In this document: one piece after another, positions 35,069 to 45,432 of the stretch | How positions within the stretch are numbered: position 1 is the stretch's first letter | Layout of the letters: each line of letters opens with the position of its first letter | From: Ureibacillus sp. FSL W7-1570 | GTDB taxonomy: Bacteria; Bacillota; Bacilli; Bacillales_A; Planococcaceae | Assembly: GCF_038593265.1 (NCBI RefSeq) | Contig: NZ_CP151979.1 | Coordinates: 2,983,001 to 3,047,000, forward strand | Length of the DNA stretch: 64,000 nt | Reading direction: 5' to 3' | The notes under the pieces: generated by a model | Seen by the model: only the letters and a program-made list of their open reading frames with translations | What the model was told of the DNA's origin: nothing | Database searches by the model: none | Translations under genes and position numbers: made by a program

Positions 35069-36931
35069 ATGAGCTATCAAAAGCGTTATCTCCTATTTTT
35101 TACCATCGATTCATGCATTGTCCTATCAGCAATCTTTATCAGCTATTGGCTGCTGCATCCGACACTGAATGTCTATGACAACAAATTAATCTTACTCAGT
35201 GCCATAACGCTTTTGATCAGTCATCACATTGCGGCTTACTTTTTCCATTTATACGACCGGATGTGGAGTGTGGCTTCGGTCCGGGAACTCCTTATCATTT
35301 GTGTTGCGGTGACCATTTCTGTAATGACCGCCAGCTTCATGCAATACATCATCAATCATGATGTTTATTTCCGTGTGATGATGGTCACATGGATGCTGCA
35401 TATCATTCTGATTGGCGGATCCCGTTTTATTGTCCGGATGCTCAATGACCGGGAATCCTTCCGAAGAGCGGACAACTTGAAACGGGTATTGATTGTGGGG
35501 GCGGGACAAGGCGGCGCGATGCTCATCCGCAACTTGAAACGGGCACCGAATCCGGAATATCGGCCAGTTGCGATTGTGGATGACGATCCGAAAAAACAAC
35601 ATTTAAAAATCCTGGACGTCACAGTGAAGGGTACAACCCGCGATATACCCGAAATTGTTAAAAAATACAATATCGAGGAAATTTTTATCGCCATTCCATC
35701 ATTAGGACGTTTTGGTATCAAAAGCATCTATGACCGTTGCGCGCAAACCAACGCCAAGGTCAAAATCATGCCGAATATTGAAGATGTCATGACGGGGAAA
35801 GTGTCCGTCAGTGATATGAAAGAAGTGAACATCGAGGATTTGCTTGGCCGGGATGAAGTCAAACTCGACATGAATGCCATTTCGAAAAAATTGACGAATA
35901 AAACCATCCTGATTACAGGAGCTGGGGGCTCCATCGGTTCCGAAATTTGCCGGCAAGTGATGAATTTCAATCCGAAAAAATTGATATTGTTGGGCCATGG
36001 GGAGAACTCCATCTACACCATCTTGATGGAATTGAAAGAAAAACATGGAAACAGCCAAACCGAATTAATCCCGGTGATTGCGGATATCCGGGATCGCAGA
36101 CGGATCTTTGAAATCGTCAAACAATATAAACCGGATGTGATATACCATGCGGCGGCCCATAAACATGTGCCGTTGATGGAATACAATCCGACCGAAGCGG
36201 TTGAAAACAATATTTTTGGTACGAAAAATGTGGCGGATGCCGCCCATGAATTTGGCGTGAAAAACTTTGTCATGATTTCGACGGATAAAGCCGTCAACCC
36301 GACAAACGTGATGGGAGCGTCGAAACGCATCGCTGAAATGGTGGTCCAGGACTTGGCAAAACGGAGCAACACCAATTTTGCGGCGGTACGTTTCGGGAAT
36401 GTACTAGGTTCCAGAGGCAGTGTCGTGCCTCGGTTCAAGGCGCAAATTGCCAAAGGTGGACCGGTAACGGTGACACATCCGGACATGACAAGATACTTCA
36501 TGACCATTCCGGAAGCATCACGACTTGTACTCCAGGCCGGCGCGCTGGCAAAAGGCGGAGAAGTGTTCGTATTGGATATGGGGGAACCGGTCAAAATTGT
36601 GGACTTGGCGCGAAATCTCATCCACTTGTCCGGATTCACGGAAGATGAAATCAAAATTGAATTTACCGGCATTCGTCCGGGTGAAAAAATGTATGAAGAG
36701 TTGCTCAATCCGGAAGAAATCCAGGAAGCATCCATCTTTCCGAAAATCCATGTCGGCAAAGCCCACTGCATGGAACATCATCAGTTGATGATGCTATTGG
36801 GGCAATTAAAAACATTGAAAAATCCTGACGAGATCAAACGAATTACGATTGATGTGGCAAATAAAAAATGGGATCTTGTTCAGGAACAAGATGAAATCCA
36901 CTATACACCGACTCAATTATCCATTATTTAA
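35069..36931 (+). CDS. CapD/EpsC-type nucleotide-sugar 4,6-dehydratase (membrane)
   Basis: A 620-residue protein with four N-terminal membrane helices (about 10-140), a CoA-binding-like Rossmann domain (RVLIVGAGQGGAMLIRNL, about 145-270) and a C-terminal short-chain dehydratase domain (TILITGAGGSIGSEICRQV at about 285, MISTDKAVNPTNVMGASKR with the active-site region). Members such as EpsC/FlaA1-type enzymes turn UDP-GlcNAc into a 4-keto-6-deoxy sugar. Together with the aminotransferase, acetyltransferase and sugar transferase that follow it should make and load a di-N-acetylated 6-deoxy sugar (bacillosamine-like), which is inference from the gene set. Confidence 0.9.
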   Translation: MSYQKRYLLFFTIDSCIVLSAIFISYWLLHPTLNVYDNKLILLSAITLLISHHIAAYFFHLYDRMWSVASVRELLIICVAVTISVMTASFMQYIINHDVYFRVMMVTWMLHIILIGGSRFIVRMLNDRESFRRADNLKRVLIVGAGQGGAMLIRNLKRAPNPEYRPVAIVDDDPKKQHLKILDVTVKGTTRDIPEIVKKYNIEEIFIAIPSLGRFGIKSIYDRCAQTNAKVKIMPNIEDVMTGKVSVSDMKEVNIEDLLGRDEVKLDMNAISKKLTNKTILITGAGGSIGSEICRQVMNFNPKKLILLGHGENSIYTILMELKEKHGNSQTELIPVIADIRDRRRIFEIVKQYKPDVIYHAAAHKHVPLMEYNPTEAVENNIFGTKNVADAAHEFGVKNFVMISTDKAVNPTNVMGASKRIAEMVVQDLAKRSNTNFAAVRFGNVLGSRGSVVPRFKAQIAKGGPVTVTHPDMTRYFMTIPEASRLVLQAGALAKGGEVFVLDMGEPVKIVDLARNLIHLSGFTEDEIKIEFTGIRPGEKMYEELLNPEEIQEASIFPKIHVGKAHCMEHHQLMMLLGQLKTLKNPDEIKRITIDVANKKWDLVQEQDEIHYTPTQLSII

Positions 36932-36955
36932 TTGTAGGAAAGGAAGCTATGTATC

Positions 36956-38080
36956 ATGACAGAAAGAATTTATCTCTCTTCACCCCATATGAGCGATGAA
37001 GGGTACGAAATGCAGTATGTAAAAGAAGCTTTTGAGACCAATTGGATTGCTCCATTAGGAGAGAATGTCAATCAATTTGAAAAGGAACTTGCGGAAAAAG
37101 TGGGCTCAAAAGCTGCGCTAGCGCTTTCATCCGGAACCGCCGCGATGCATCTTGCATTAAAGGCAGCCGGAGTGGGTGAAGGAGATATTGTATTCTGTCA
37201 ATCTCTCACCTTTGCAGCGACATCCAATCCGATCATCTACCAGCATGCGATTCCGGTTTTCATTGACAGTGACCCGGAAACTTGGAATATGTCGCCGGAA
37301 GCTTTGGAAAAGGCCTTTGAAAAATATCTAAATGTGAAGGCCGTCATTGTAGTCCACCTATATGGCTTATCGGCAGATATGGATAAAATTTTAGAGATTT
37401 GCCGTAGACATAATGTACCAATTATTGAAGATGCTGCCGAGTCTTTGGGCGCATATTATAAAGGGAAACATACAGGTACTTTTGGCGATTACGGAATCTT
37501 TTCGTTCAATGGCAATAAAATCATTACCACATCCGGCGGCGGAATGCTTGTTTCCGATCATGTGGATAAAATTGAGAAAGCGCGATTCTGGTCCACCCAA
37601 TCCCGCGATCAGGCAAGACACTATCAACATAGCGAATTGGGCTACAACTACCGCATGAGCAACGTGCTTGCTGGAATTGGTAGAGGTCAATTGAAAGTAT
37701 TAGACGACAGAGTAGCAAAAAAGAAATATATCTTTGAATTTTATAAAAGTGAACTAGGCGAATTAGAAGGGATTGAGTTCATGCCAGTTAATGAATGGAA
37801 TGAACCGAACTATTGGCTTAGTGTCATCCAACTGACAGGAGACATCCGACCAATGGATGTCATTGAAGCATTGGAAAAAGAAAATATTGAATCAAGACCT
37901 GTATGGAAACCAATGCATTTGCAACCGTTCTATGAAAAATATGATTATATCCATCTTGGATCGGATGTCGCAGCGGAGTTATTTGAAAACGGTGTTTGCC
38001 TGCCGTCCGATACGAAGATGACGGATGAGGATTTGAAAAGAGTGTGTGGAACGATTAAGGAGTTGTGGGCAAAAAGATGA
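36956..38080 (+). CDS. DegT/DnrJ/EryC1-family sugar aminotransferase
   Basis: A 374-residue PLP enzyme. [19 protein letters not shown] is the phosphate-binding region, [20 protein letters not shown] contains the Asp that contacts the cofactor, and [20 protein letters not shown] holds the Schiff-base lysine (about 184). It adds an amino group to the 4-keto sugar made by the upstream dehydratase (EpsN/PglE-like role). It starts 25 bp after the dehydratase and overlaps the next gene by four bases, so this is one operon. Confidence 0.92.
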   Translation: MTERIYLSSPHMSDEGYEMQYVKEAFETNWIAPLGENVNQFEKELAEKVGSKAALALSSGTAAMHLALKAAGVGEGDIVFCQSLTFAATSNPIIYQHAIPVFIDSDPETWNMSPEALEKAFEKYLNVKAVIVVHLYGLSADMDKILEICRRHNVPIIEDAAESLGAYYKGKHTGTFGDYGIFSFNGNKIITTSGGGMLVSDHVDKIEKARFWSTQSRDQARHYQHSELGYNYRMSNVLAGIGRGQLKVLDDRVAKKKYIFEFYKSELGELEGIEFMPVNEWNEPNYWLSVIQLTGDIRPMDVIEALEKENIESRPVWKPMHLQPFYEKYDYIHLGSDVAAELFENGVCLPSDTKMTDEDLKRVCGTIKELWAKR

Positions 38081-38724
38081 ATTCGAAAGGTGGAATTTAT
38101 AAAAGATTTATAAAGAGACCAATGGATTTTATATTATCTTTGATTGCCATTATCGTATTGAGTCCCATTTTCTTAATCGTCGCACTGCTTGTTAAAATAA
38201 AATTGGGAAGCCCGGTGATCTTTAAACAACAACGGCCCGGACTGAATGAAAAAATCTTTACAATGTACAAATTCCGCACGATGACGGATGAGCGGGATGA
38301 GAATGGAGAACTGCTTCCTGACAGTGTGAGATTGACGAAGTTCGGGAAGTTTTTGCGTTCCACCTCTTTGGATGAATTACCGGAACTGTTTAATATTTTA
38401 AAAGGGGATATGTCGATTGTGGGACCGAGACCGTTATTGGTGCAATATCTTCCTTTATATAATGATCATCAAAAACGGCGTCATGAAGTAAGACCAGGCT
38501 TAACCGGCCTTGCCCAAGTCAACGGTCGAAATGCCATCAGTTGGGAAGAGAAGTTTGATTTAGATGTTCGATATGTGGATCATGTAAGTTTTATCGGGGA
38601 TTGGAAAATTATTTTACTGACCGTTAAAAAAGTATTTGTTCGAGAAGGAATCAATTCAGAAACTGCAGCAACGATGGAGCCTTTTACAGGAAATAAAAAG
38701 GAAGACATTGTATATGAAAAATAA
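38077..38724 (+). CDS. Initiating sugar-phosphate transferase (EpsL/PglC-like)
   Basis: About 215 residues. One N-terminal membrane helix ([20 protein letters not shown]) is followed by the bacterial sugar transferase domain with [39 protein letters not shown] and [35 protein letters not shown]. It transfers the first sugar-phosphate to undecaprenyl phosphate, starting the repeat unit. The ATG at 38077 overlaps the aminotransferase stop (ATGA); an in-frame GTG at 38065 is an alternative. The C-terminus overlaps the acetyltransferase start by 11 bp. Confidence 0.92.
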   Translation: MNSKGGIYKRFIKRPMDFILSLIAIIVLSPIFLIVALLVKIKLGSPVIFKQQRPGLNEKIFTMYKFRTMTDERDENGELLPDSVRLTKFGKFLRSTSLDELPELFNILKGDMSIVGPRPLLVQYLPLYNDHQKRRHEVRPGLTGLAQVNGRNAISWEEKFDLDVRYVDHVSFIGDWKIILLTVKKVFVREGINSETAATMEPFTGNKKEDIVYEK

Positions 38725-39331
38725 ACTTCTGATTATCGGGGCAAGTGGACACGGAAAAGTTGTAGCAGATATCGCATTAAAAATGAATAAATGGGAAAGC
38801 ATTTCCTTTTTGGATGATAACCAAAATTTAAAATCATCCATGGGGATTGATGTGATCGGAACTACAAAAGATGTTCATAAATTTATAGATTCTCATGATG
38901 TAATTGTAGGTATCGGAAACAACAGTACGAGAGAAAAGATTCAAAGCATGCTGGAAAAATTAGGAGCAAGTATTCCAGTTTTAATACATCCCAGTGCCAT
39001 TATCGGCAATGATGTTGAAATTGGGATTGGAACAGTAGTCATGGCAGGAGTTGTAATTAACTGCTGTACCAAAATTGGTAAAGGCTGCATTATCAATACC
39101 AGTGCTACAATCGATCACGACAACATCATTGAGGATTTTGTTCATATCTCGCCTGGTGCGCATTTGGCGGGGACGGTTAAAGTTGGACAAGGTTCTTGGT
39201 TGGGAATAGGTTCAATAGTAAGAAATAACATCATTATTACTCAAAATGTCAATATTGGAGCAGGGGCAGTAGTTGTAAAAAATATTACTGAATCTGGTAC
39301 ATATATAGGTATACCAGCAAAAAAAGTGTGA
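38714..39331 (+). CDS. Sugar O/N-acyltransferase, PglD/NeuD type
   Basis: The 205-residue protein has an N-terminal Rossmann-like part ([20 protein letters not shown]) and a C-terminal left-handed beta-helix of hexapeptide repeats ([60 protein letters not shown]). PglD-type enzymes acetylate the amino sugar produced by the dehydratase-aminotransferase pair. The active-site His is in [10 protein letters not shown] use the ATG at 38714, which has AAGGAAG nine bases upstream and starts the family's usual N-terminus. Confidence 0.9.
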   Translation: MKNKLLIIGASGHGKVVADIALKMNKWESISFLDDNQNLKSSMGIDVIGTTKDVHKFIDSHDVIVGIGNNSTREKIQSMLEKLGASIPVLIHPSAIIGNDVEIGIGTVVMAGVVINCCTKIGKGCIINTSATIDHDNIIEDFVHISPGAHLAGTVKVGQGSWLGIGSIVRNNIIITQNVNIGAGAVVVKNITESGTYIGIPAKKV

Positions 39332-39356
39332 AAAATTAGAGATTTGGAGATAGAGT

Positions 39357-40475
39357 ATGAAAATATTGTATGTCACGACAATATCCAATACTGTCAATGC
39401 ATTTCTAATTCCCCATATTAAAATGTTAATTGAAGAAGGGCACGAGGTACATTGTGCCTTTAATATTGTTCAAGAAGTTAATGAAGAGTTAAATAATTTA
39501 GGATGTAAAATCCATAATATCGAATTTCAACGATCACCTTTACGAAAAGAAAATATAAAAGCATATAAAAAACTAAAAAAACTAATTCAACAAGAAAAAT
39601 ATGATCTTGTACATACCCATACTCCAGTTGCTTCTGCATGTGTAAGACTTGCTTGTAAAAATTTTAACAATATAAAAGTGATTTATACTGCTCACGGTTT
39701 TCATTTTTATAAAGGTGCTCCAATTCAAAATTGGCTGATTTATTATCCAATTGAAAAATGGCTTTCGAAATATACAGATTGTTTAATTACGATTAATAAT
39801 GAAGATTACAAAATTGCCAAAGAAAAATTTAAAGCAAAACACGTAGAAATGGTGAATGGAGTAGGGATTGATACTTCAAAATTTATTCCTCAAACGTTAG
39901 AGAAAAAAATACAGTTAAGAAAACAATATGGTTTTTCAGAGAAGGATTTTATTTTGATTTTTGTTGGTGAACTAAATCATAATAAACATCAGGATATGTT
40001 AATAAATGTTGTTTATAAACTGAAAAGTAAAATTCCTTATTTAAAATTATTACTTGTCGGAAGAGGAGACATGGTCGAACAATATAAGCAGTTAGTGAAT
40101 CATTTAGGGTTAGAAAAAAATGTGGAATTTTTAGGTTACCGTAATGATGTTCCAAATCTTATGTTAATTTCTGATATTGCAGTTTCTTCATCAAGACGTG
40201 AAGGATTACCTGTAAATGTTATGGAAGCAATGGCCACAGGATTACCGTTGGTAGTGACAAATTGTAGAGGAAATAGAGATTTGGTGAAAAATGGGTTGAA
40301 TGGTTATGTTGTTGAAATTGACAATGTAGAAAGGTTTTCAAAAATGATTGAAAATCTTTATTTATCAAGTAATACAAGAGAATCATTTGGTATAGCTAGT
40401 TTAAAAATGATAGAAGATTTTAAATTAGATAGTGTAATAAAGCAAATACGAGAAATATATGTTCGAATAATTTAA
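39357..40475 (+). CDS. Glycosyltransferase family 4 (EpsD-like)
   Basis: A 372-residue GT-B glycosyltransferase that adds a sugar to the lipid-linked repeat unit. The N-terminal half has TISNTVNAFLIPHIKMLIEE and VHTHTPVASACVRLACKNF with TAHGFHFYKG; the C-terminal half has the donor-binding EREG-like region SSSRREGLPVNVMEAMATGL and PLVVTNCRGNRDLV. A near duplicate of this gene, broken by an IS3 insertion, begins at 42792. Complete and in operon with the acetyltransferase (25 bp gap). Confidence 0.9.
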   Translation: MKILYVTTISNTVNAFLIPHIKMLIEEGHEVHCAFNIVQEVNEELNNLGCKIHNIEFQRSPLRKENIKAYKKLKKLIQQEKYDLVHTHTPVASACVRLACKNFNNIKVIYTAHGFHFYKGAPIQNWLIYYPIEKWLSKYTDCLITINNEDYKIAKEKFKAKHVEMVNGVGIDTSKFIPQTLEKKIQLRKQYGFSEKDFILIFVGELNHNKHQDMLINVVYKLKSKIPYLKLLLVGRGDMVEQYKQLVNHLGLEKNVEFLGYRNDVPNLMLISDIAVSSSRREGLPVNVMEAMATGLPLVVTNCRGNRDLVKNGLNGYVVEIDNVERFSKMIENLYLSSNTRESFGIASLKMIEDFKLDSVIKQIREIYVRII

Positions 40476-40492
40476 TCTTATTAAATATAAAA

Positions 40493-41899
40493 TATGCCAC
40501 TAGCGTCGCATTAAAATAATTTAACACCTTCGAATAAACCGAATTTTCTGAAATATAATTCAAACACAAAAAAATCCTTTATAATGGTTGGGTGGTAGTA
40601 AACCATCCAAATCCAATACAAAGGATAAAACCATGGATAAGTTTACACGAAAAACATCATTTGAACAATGGTTTTCACCGATTAATCGTCCATTATTTGA
40701 CGACCTAGTGAAAACACATCAATTAAATCACTATACCAAGAAGCTTTATATGGCTTCATTTATGAAACTGCTTTTGTATGCCCAACTCCATGAAACCGAG
40801 AGTTTACGGGCGTTGAGTGACGCTGTCTTTTTAGAAGAATTACAACGAGCAACGGGATTGGAATCGATTCGTTTTTCATAGTTAGGGAGACGAATCAATA
40901 CCATCCCAACTGAGTTCTTTCAAACGATTTTTCTCGATTTAGTGGCACAAATTCATCGGAAAACCAATTTCCAAACAAGAAGAAAAGTGACAACGCCTTT
41001 GAAAATCATTGATTCGAGTACATTACCGCTTAATTAATCATAAGTGGGCAGAGTTTCGAAAAACAAAATCAGGAGTAAAGCTTCACTTACGACTTGTTTT
41101 GATGGAAAAAGGACTCTCCTATCCAGATCAAGCCGTACTCACGAATGCCAACGAACATGATCGTGGTCAACTAGAAGTATTCGTGGATGACAGAGAATGC
41201 ATGTACGTGTTTGATCGTGGTTACTTGGATGATGGGCGCTTTGATCAAATGACGGAAGATGGCTATTTCTTTGTGACCCGTTTGCGTAAAAACACTGTTG
41301 TCCGAGTGTTAGAATCCTTTTCGTTACCAGAAGATTCACCCGTATTCTCTGATGAAATGGTTGTCATTGGAACACCACAAAATCGTTCTGAAAACGTGTT
41401 TTGCTTACTCAAATTGCATGATACAAAAGGAAATGAGCTTTATTTACTGACAAGTCGGTTTGACATGGACGCAGATGAAATTGCAGAAATCTACCAATCA
41501 CGTTGGGCAATCGAACTTTTTCAAATGGATGAAACAACATCGGAACATTAAAAAGTTTTTTGGTCACAGTGAACAAGCTGTACATAATCAAGTGTACGTA
41601 GCCATGATAGTGTACGGTCTGAATGTTTTAGCTCAGTTGAACACGAATAGCGAACGCAGTTACTGACAAATTAGTCGCTATTTGAAGGCTTCTTTGTGGA
41701 AATCCGCTCACATTTAGTTACGAAAAATCGAAGGAAACGGCGTCCCATAAAGGTTTGCCAGTCGTTGTTGCACAAGTCATAGGTTATGGTAAAAAATGGA
41801 TGTTTACTACCCTCGCTTAGGTGTTTTCGTTTTTTCTCTAAAGTCCAGAAAAAATAAAACTGAAAATTCAGACATCATTTATGCGACGGTAGTGAATTG
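40493..41899. mobile_element. IS4-family element (decayed)
   Basis: Inverted ends of the type CACTAGCGTCGCAT (40498) and ATGCGACGGTAGTG (41881-41894), about five bases in from the borders. The 10 bp AAATATAAAA is repeated at 40483-40492 and 41900-41909, a target duplication of the length known for IS4/IS231-type elements. The transposase inside is inactivated. Confidence 0.85.
40634..41666 (+). pseudogene. IS4-family transposase, several stops and frameshifts
   Basis: Coding pieces in order: MDKFTRKTSFEQWFSPINRP to GLESIRFS followed by a TAG; LGRRINTIPTEFFQTIF to KIIDSSTLPLN followed by TAA; then a gap and WAEFRKTKSGVKLHLRLVL through MYVFDRGYLDDGRFDQM and IAEIYQSRWAIELF, then a shift to FKWMKQHRNIKKFFGHSEQA. 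IDSST, FDRGYLD and YQSRWAIELFFKWMKQ carry the D, D and E residues of the DDE site. It resembles the IS5377/IS4Bsu1 type of Bacilli. At least three defects inactivate it. Confidence 0.88.
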
Positions 41900-41909
41900 A
41901 AATATAAAA

Positions 41910-42080
41910 AGGGAAGATTGATTCTAATTTAAACATCGAGGAATTGAACGACCAGTTAATTAAGGTTTATAAAGTGATAACCATTTTTGGTGATATCTAG
42001 TTTCGATACGCAACGCCTAGTGGAAGATGAACTTTCTCCTTCGAAAGGCAGGCGTTTCTTGTCGGAAGAACATTTTCCTT
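41910..42080. other. Spacer before the dispersed repeat
   Basis: No gene seen. The sequence between the IS4 duplication and the repeat has short GC-rich parts with imperfect inverted repeats (TAACGCC/GGCGTTA types). Confidence 0.35.
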
Positions 42081-42085
42081 ACGGC

Positions 42086-42245
42086 GTTAGGAGATTGGCT
42101 TCGCTTTTCGAGATGTCTAGTTCCAGCGCCTAGCTCCTCGTGACGCTTCGGTCTTGCTGTGGAGGCGACAGCCTCCTCGCAAGCCCTTCAGCGCATCTCG
42201 GAGCTAAGCAAGGCGCTTCCACTTTTCGATGATGTCTAGCTTCGG
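42086..42245. repeat. Dispersed Bacillaceae intergenic repeat (REP/Bcr-like)
   Basis: GC-richer block with GATGTCTAGTTCCAGCGCCT, AGCTCCTCGTGACGCTTCGG, AGCCCTTCAGCGCATCTCGG and CAAGGCGCTTCCACTTTTCG. This wording (GTCTAGCTTCAGCGCC...GGCGCTTCCGCTTTT) is familiar from repeats scattered between genes of Bacillus and Geobacillus. It is non-coding and strongly structured. Its presence inside the glycan locus marks a rearranged stretch. Confidence 0.65.
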
Positions 42246-42280
42246 TGTCTAGCTCTCTTGTGCGAAATAGCCTTCGTCCT

Positions 42281-42301
42281 GTATCGGGGCCTGACCCCCA
42301 G
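42281..42301. repeat. Short palindromic repeat, copy 1
   Basis: TATCGGGGCCTGACCCCCAG, preceded by G. The core GGGG(CCTGA)CCCC is a small hairpin. An identical copy lies at 49308-49328. Here it sits just before the truncated start of the ATP-grasp gene fragment. Confidence 0.8.
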
Positions 42302-42307
42302 CGCCTA

Positions 42308-42663
42308 ATGAACCTGTCGCTATATTTACAAAAGAGAAAATAAAAATGAGAGCTGGAGAAACTGATAAGTCAGTATCAGTTAAAGACGATCAACTTTTTG
42401 ATTTGATTAGGAGATTTGTAAAAAATGTTGGTTTTAAAGGTATTATTGATATAGATATTTTTAAAGTTAACGGTGAATATTATATTTCCGAAGTGAATCC
42501 TCGATTTGGTGGAGGATATCCACATGCGTATGAGAGTGGTGTTAATATTCCAAAAATGATTCTTAAAAACGTGCTTGGTACAGCTAATATAAATGGAATT
42601 GGAAAATATGATGAAGGAATTTATATGATGAAATATAATGAGTTGAAAACTTTAAAAATTTAA
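42308..42663 (+). pseudogene. ATP-grasp ligase, C-terminal fragment
   Basis: The frame is open from the repeat junction (EPVAIFTKEKIKMRAGETDK) and continues VKDDQLFDLIRRFVKNVGFK, GIIDIDIFKVNGEYYISEVN and PRFGGGYPHAYESGVNIPKM. The D-I-D and E-V-N-P-R-F-G-G-G motifs are the metal/ATP site of carbamoyl-phosphate-synthase-like ATP-grasp enzymes. The N-terminal two-thirds is missing. Such enzymes in polysaccharide loci ligate amino acids to sugars; this copy is dead. Confidence 0.8.
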
Positions 42664-43402
42664 TAGCCCATTATTCGTTAATTAAACTATTAAATATTTA
42701 ACATTAGTTATTCGACAATATGGTGCCGTTTCTAGAGTATATTATTTAGTTATTATTTACTGAATATCAAAGGATATGTGAGGTTTTATAATTGAGGATT
42801 TTATATGTTACAACAATATCAAATACAGTAAATGCATTTTTGGTACCTCATATTAAATTGTTAATGGAAAAAGGACATCAAGTAGACGTTGCTTTTAATA
42901 TTGTAAAAGAACCTAGTACAGAGTTAAAGAAACTCGGTTGTAAAATATATAACATTGAATTTCAACGTTCTCCTTTAAGTAAAAAAAATGTATTTGCATA
43001 TAAAAAATTAAAAAATTTGATTAAAAAACAGAAATATGATCTAGTTCATACCCATACACCAGTGGCATCTGCTTGTGTAAGATTGGCTTGTAGAAATTTG
43101 AAGAATGTAAAAGTTATGTATACAGCTCATGGGTTTCATTTTTATAAAGGAGCTTCATTAAAAAATTGGATGTTTTTTTATCCCATTGAAAAATGGTTAT
43201 CAAATTATACAGATTGTCTTATTACAATTAACAGTGAAGATTATTATGTTGCAAGGAATAAAATGAGAGCATGTTCAACAAAATTAGTTAGTGGAGTTGG
43301 AATAGACCTAGAAAAATTTAAGCCTTTGAATGTAGTATAGATACATGGACACAACTTGGTTAAGTCACTATTATTGAACTAACGAAAGGTCGTGTCCGAA
43401 AT

Positions 43403-43663
43403 ATGAGTCGAAAACGTTATAATCAAGAATTTAAACAAACAGTAGTTGAGCTTTATCGCTCAGGTACTCCGGTCAGTCAACTCTCTAGCGAATATGGTGT
43501 GTCAGAAGTAACTATTTATAAATGGATTAAGCAACTCTCTCCAATTGAAGGAACACAGGAATTAACTGTGTCAGATGTAGATGCAATCCAAAAGGAAAAC
43601 CTTCGGTTGAAACAGGAGATCGAAATCTTAAAAAAGGCTATGACCATATTCGCGAGAAAATAG
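43403..43663 (+). CDS. IS3-family OrfA (copy 1)
   Basis: An 86-residue protein with a helix-turn-helix (QEFKQTVVELYRSGTPVSQL, YGVSEVTIYKWIKQLSP) and a C-terminal leucine zipper (IQKENLRLKQEIEILKKAMT). It binds the element ends. Near its 3' end is AAAAAAG (43630-43636), the classical slippery heptamer. A -1 shift there fuses it to orfB through KGYDHIREKIDEQELIDF, giving the active OrfAB transposase. Confidence 0.9.
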   Translation: MSRKRYNQEFKQTVVELYRSGTPVSQLSSEYGVSEVTIYKWIKQLSPIEGTQELTVSDVDAIQKENLRLKQEIEILKKAMTIFARK

Positions 43664-43719
43664 ATGAGCAAGAACTGATCGACTTTATTACAGAAGAAAG
43701 CGAACATCACCCAATTCAA

Positions 43720-44538
43720 ATGATGTGTCGTGTTTTAAAGTTGCCAAGAAGTACGTATTATGATTCATTTCATAAGAAACCCAATAGCTATCATATCGCC
43801 AATGAAGTGCTACTTGACCGGATTAAAGTGATTCACAAAGAAAGTAAAGGTCGCTATGGCGCACCTAAAATCCATGAAATACTTCAAAAAGAAGGCTATT
43901 CATGTAGCATTAAACGAGTTCAACGTCTTATGAGGCAAGCAGGCATCCAATCATGTATTGTCAAAAAATATCGCCCAGCATCTACACGAGAGCCAGTGAA
44001 AGAACGCGAAAATGTACTTGAACAAGATTTCACCACAACAACAATCAACGAAAAATGGGTAGCAGATATTACGTATATCCATACACTTCGTGATGGCTGG
44101 TGTTATCTCGCATCCGTACTTGATTTACATACGAAAAAAGTGGTCGGCTACAAATTTTCGCGTACAATGACAACAGAAATTGTTCTCGAGGCACTCCAGA
44201 ATGCGATCGAAGATCAACAACCTGGCCCTGGACTTATTGTGCATACTGATTTAGGAACCCAATATACAAGTGAAGCATTCCAAGAACTACTTAAGAAATA
44301 CGATATGATTCCGTCATTTAGTCGTAAAGGATGTCCATATGACAACGCTTGTATCGAATCATTTCACGCTACACTGAAAAAAGAAGAAGTTTACCTAACA
44401 AAATACGAAAGCTTTGAGACAGCGAGAATTGCCTTATTTCAATTCATCGAAGGTTGGTATAATCGCAAACGAATTCATGGAAGCATTGGTTATTTAACAC
44501 CAGATGAGTATGAAAAGATGTGTCGTTCAGCAGCGTAA
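43720..44538 (+). CDS. IS3-family OrfB transposase (copy 1)
   Basis: The 272 residues from ATG 43720 hold the DDE integrase core: WVADITYIHTLRDGWCYLAS (D), GLIVHTDLGTQYTSEAFQEL (D) and CIESFHATLKKEEVYL (E), with the HTH_21 region KGRYGAPKIHEILQKEGYSC before it. In vivo it is probably made as the OrfAB fusion by frameshifting in orfA; in that case coding begins at about 43636. The frame is intact, so this copy may be active. Confidence 0.92.
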   Translation: MMCRVLKLPRSTYYDSFHKKPNSYHIANEVLLDRIKVIHKESKGRYGAPKIHEILQKEGYSCSIKRVQRLMRQAGIQSCIVKKYRPASTREPVKERENVLEQDFTTTTINEKWVADITYIHTLRDGWCYLASVLDLHTKKVVGYKFSRTMTTEIVLEALQNAIEDQQPGPGLIVHTDLGTQYTSEAFQELLKKYDMIPSFSRKGCPYDNACIESFHATLKKEEVYLTKYESFETARIALFQFIEGWYNRKRIHGSIGYLTPDEYEKMCRSAA

Positions 44539-45432
44539 CCTAAGGGTTACAAGTTAGTCCCCTCTCACATTTTTTTGGCACAACATCCATGGGTTTATTT
44601 CTCCACGTCCCGAGTAGGTTGTCAAAGGCTCTTTTCACTTTGACAATCTACTTGGGATGTGGAACACTCCATGAATGGTTGTTGTGCAGAAAAAAACTTA
44701 ATCTTTTTGTGTCCGAAATCTTGACTTAGATCCACTTCGACAGAAAAAGAGAAATTGAAATTAAGAAAAGTTTATAATTATGATAAAAATGATTTTATCT
44801 TAATATATGTTGCTGAACTTAGCTATAGGAAAAATCAAAATATGATAATTTCTGCAGTCGGTTTATTAAAAAATAAGATTCCTAATTTAAAAGTACTTTT
44901 TGTTGGAGACGGAGATTATCTTGAGAATTATAAAGAAATAGTAAAAAAGAAAGGTGTAGAAGAAATTATTGATTTCCTTGGATACCGGACTGATGTTCCG
45001 GATCTAATGAAAATGTCTGATGTTGCAATTTCATCATCCCGACAAGAAGGATTACCAGTAAATGTTATGGAGGCAATGGCTACAGGGTTACCATTAGTAG
45101 TCACAAATTGTAGAGGAAATCGTGATTTGGTATCGAATAATGAGAATGGATATGTTATTGATTTAGATAAAATTGACGATTTTGCTAATGCAATATTCAA
45201 ATTATATACTGTTCCTGATAAACGTCAGATATTTGGAAAAAATAGTACCAGACTTGTTAAGAAATATTCTTTAGACAATGTGTGTAAAGAAATGCTTAAA
45301 ATTTATAGTGATTTTTTAAACGAATAAGAAAGAAATATTGATATATAAATATGCTTAGAGATTTAGAATTCGATATAAATCATCGAAAGAGTTCTTTACT
45401 ATATTCTATTTTATGAATAGAAAGGAGAAACA

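Larger units (their letters stand above)
43331..44734. mobile_element. IS3-family (IS150-type) element, copy 1
   Basis: Left end TGTAGTATAG...TGGACACAACTTGG, right end ...TTTTGTGTCCGAAATCTTGA...GATCCA, with TGGACACAA/TTGTGTCC as matching inverted parts. It carries orfA and orfB in the usual overlapping arrangement. Two hairpins and about 200 bp of non-coding sequence lie after orfB. Copy 2 (50766-52167) and a 3' remnant (49335-49566) share these ends. Confidence 0.85.
42792..45327 (+). pseudogene. Glycosyltransferase family 4, split by an IS3 element
   Basis: The N-terminal part starts with TTG at 42792 (RILYVTTISNTVNAFLVPHI) and runs to VGIDLEKFKPLN near 43330. After the IS3 element (43331-44734) it resumes with STEKEKLKLRKVYNYDKNDF and continues through SSSRQEGLPVNVMEAMATGL and PLVVTNCRGNRDLVSNNENG to the stop at 45327. 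It is a close paralogue of the intact gene at 39357, alignable along its length. Excision of the insertion would restore an almost full protein. No target duplication was found at the insertion. Confidence 0.88.

Noticed and set aside
36013-36771. Leftward 252-residue frame inside the CapD-like gene
   Set aside because: Antisense shadow of a clear coding region; composition follows the + strand codons.
43331-44734. 3-bp target duplication of IS3 copy 1
   Set aside because: Flanking triplets (GAA and CTT) do not match; the same holds for copy 2 (AGA and AAT).
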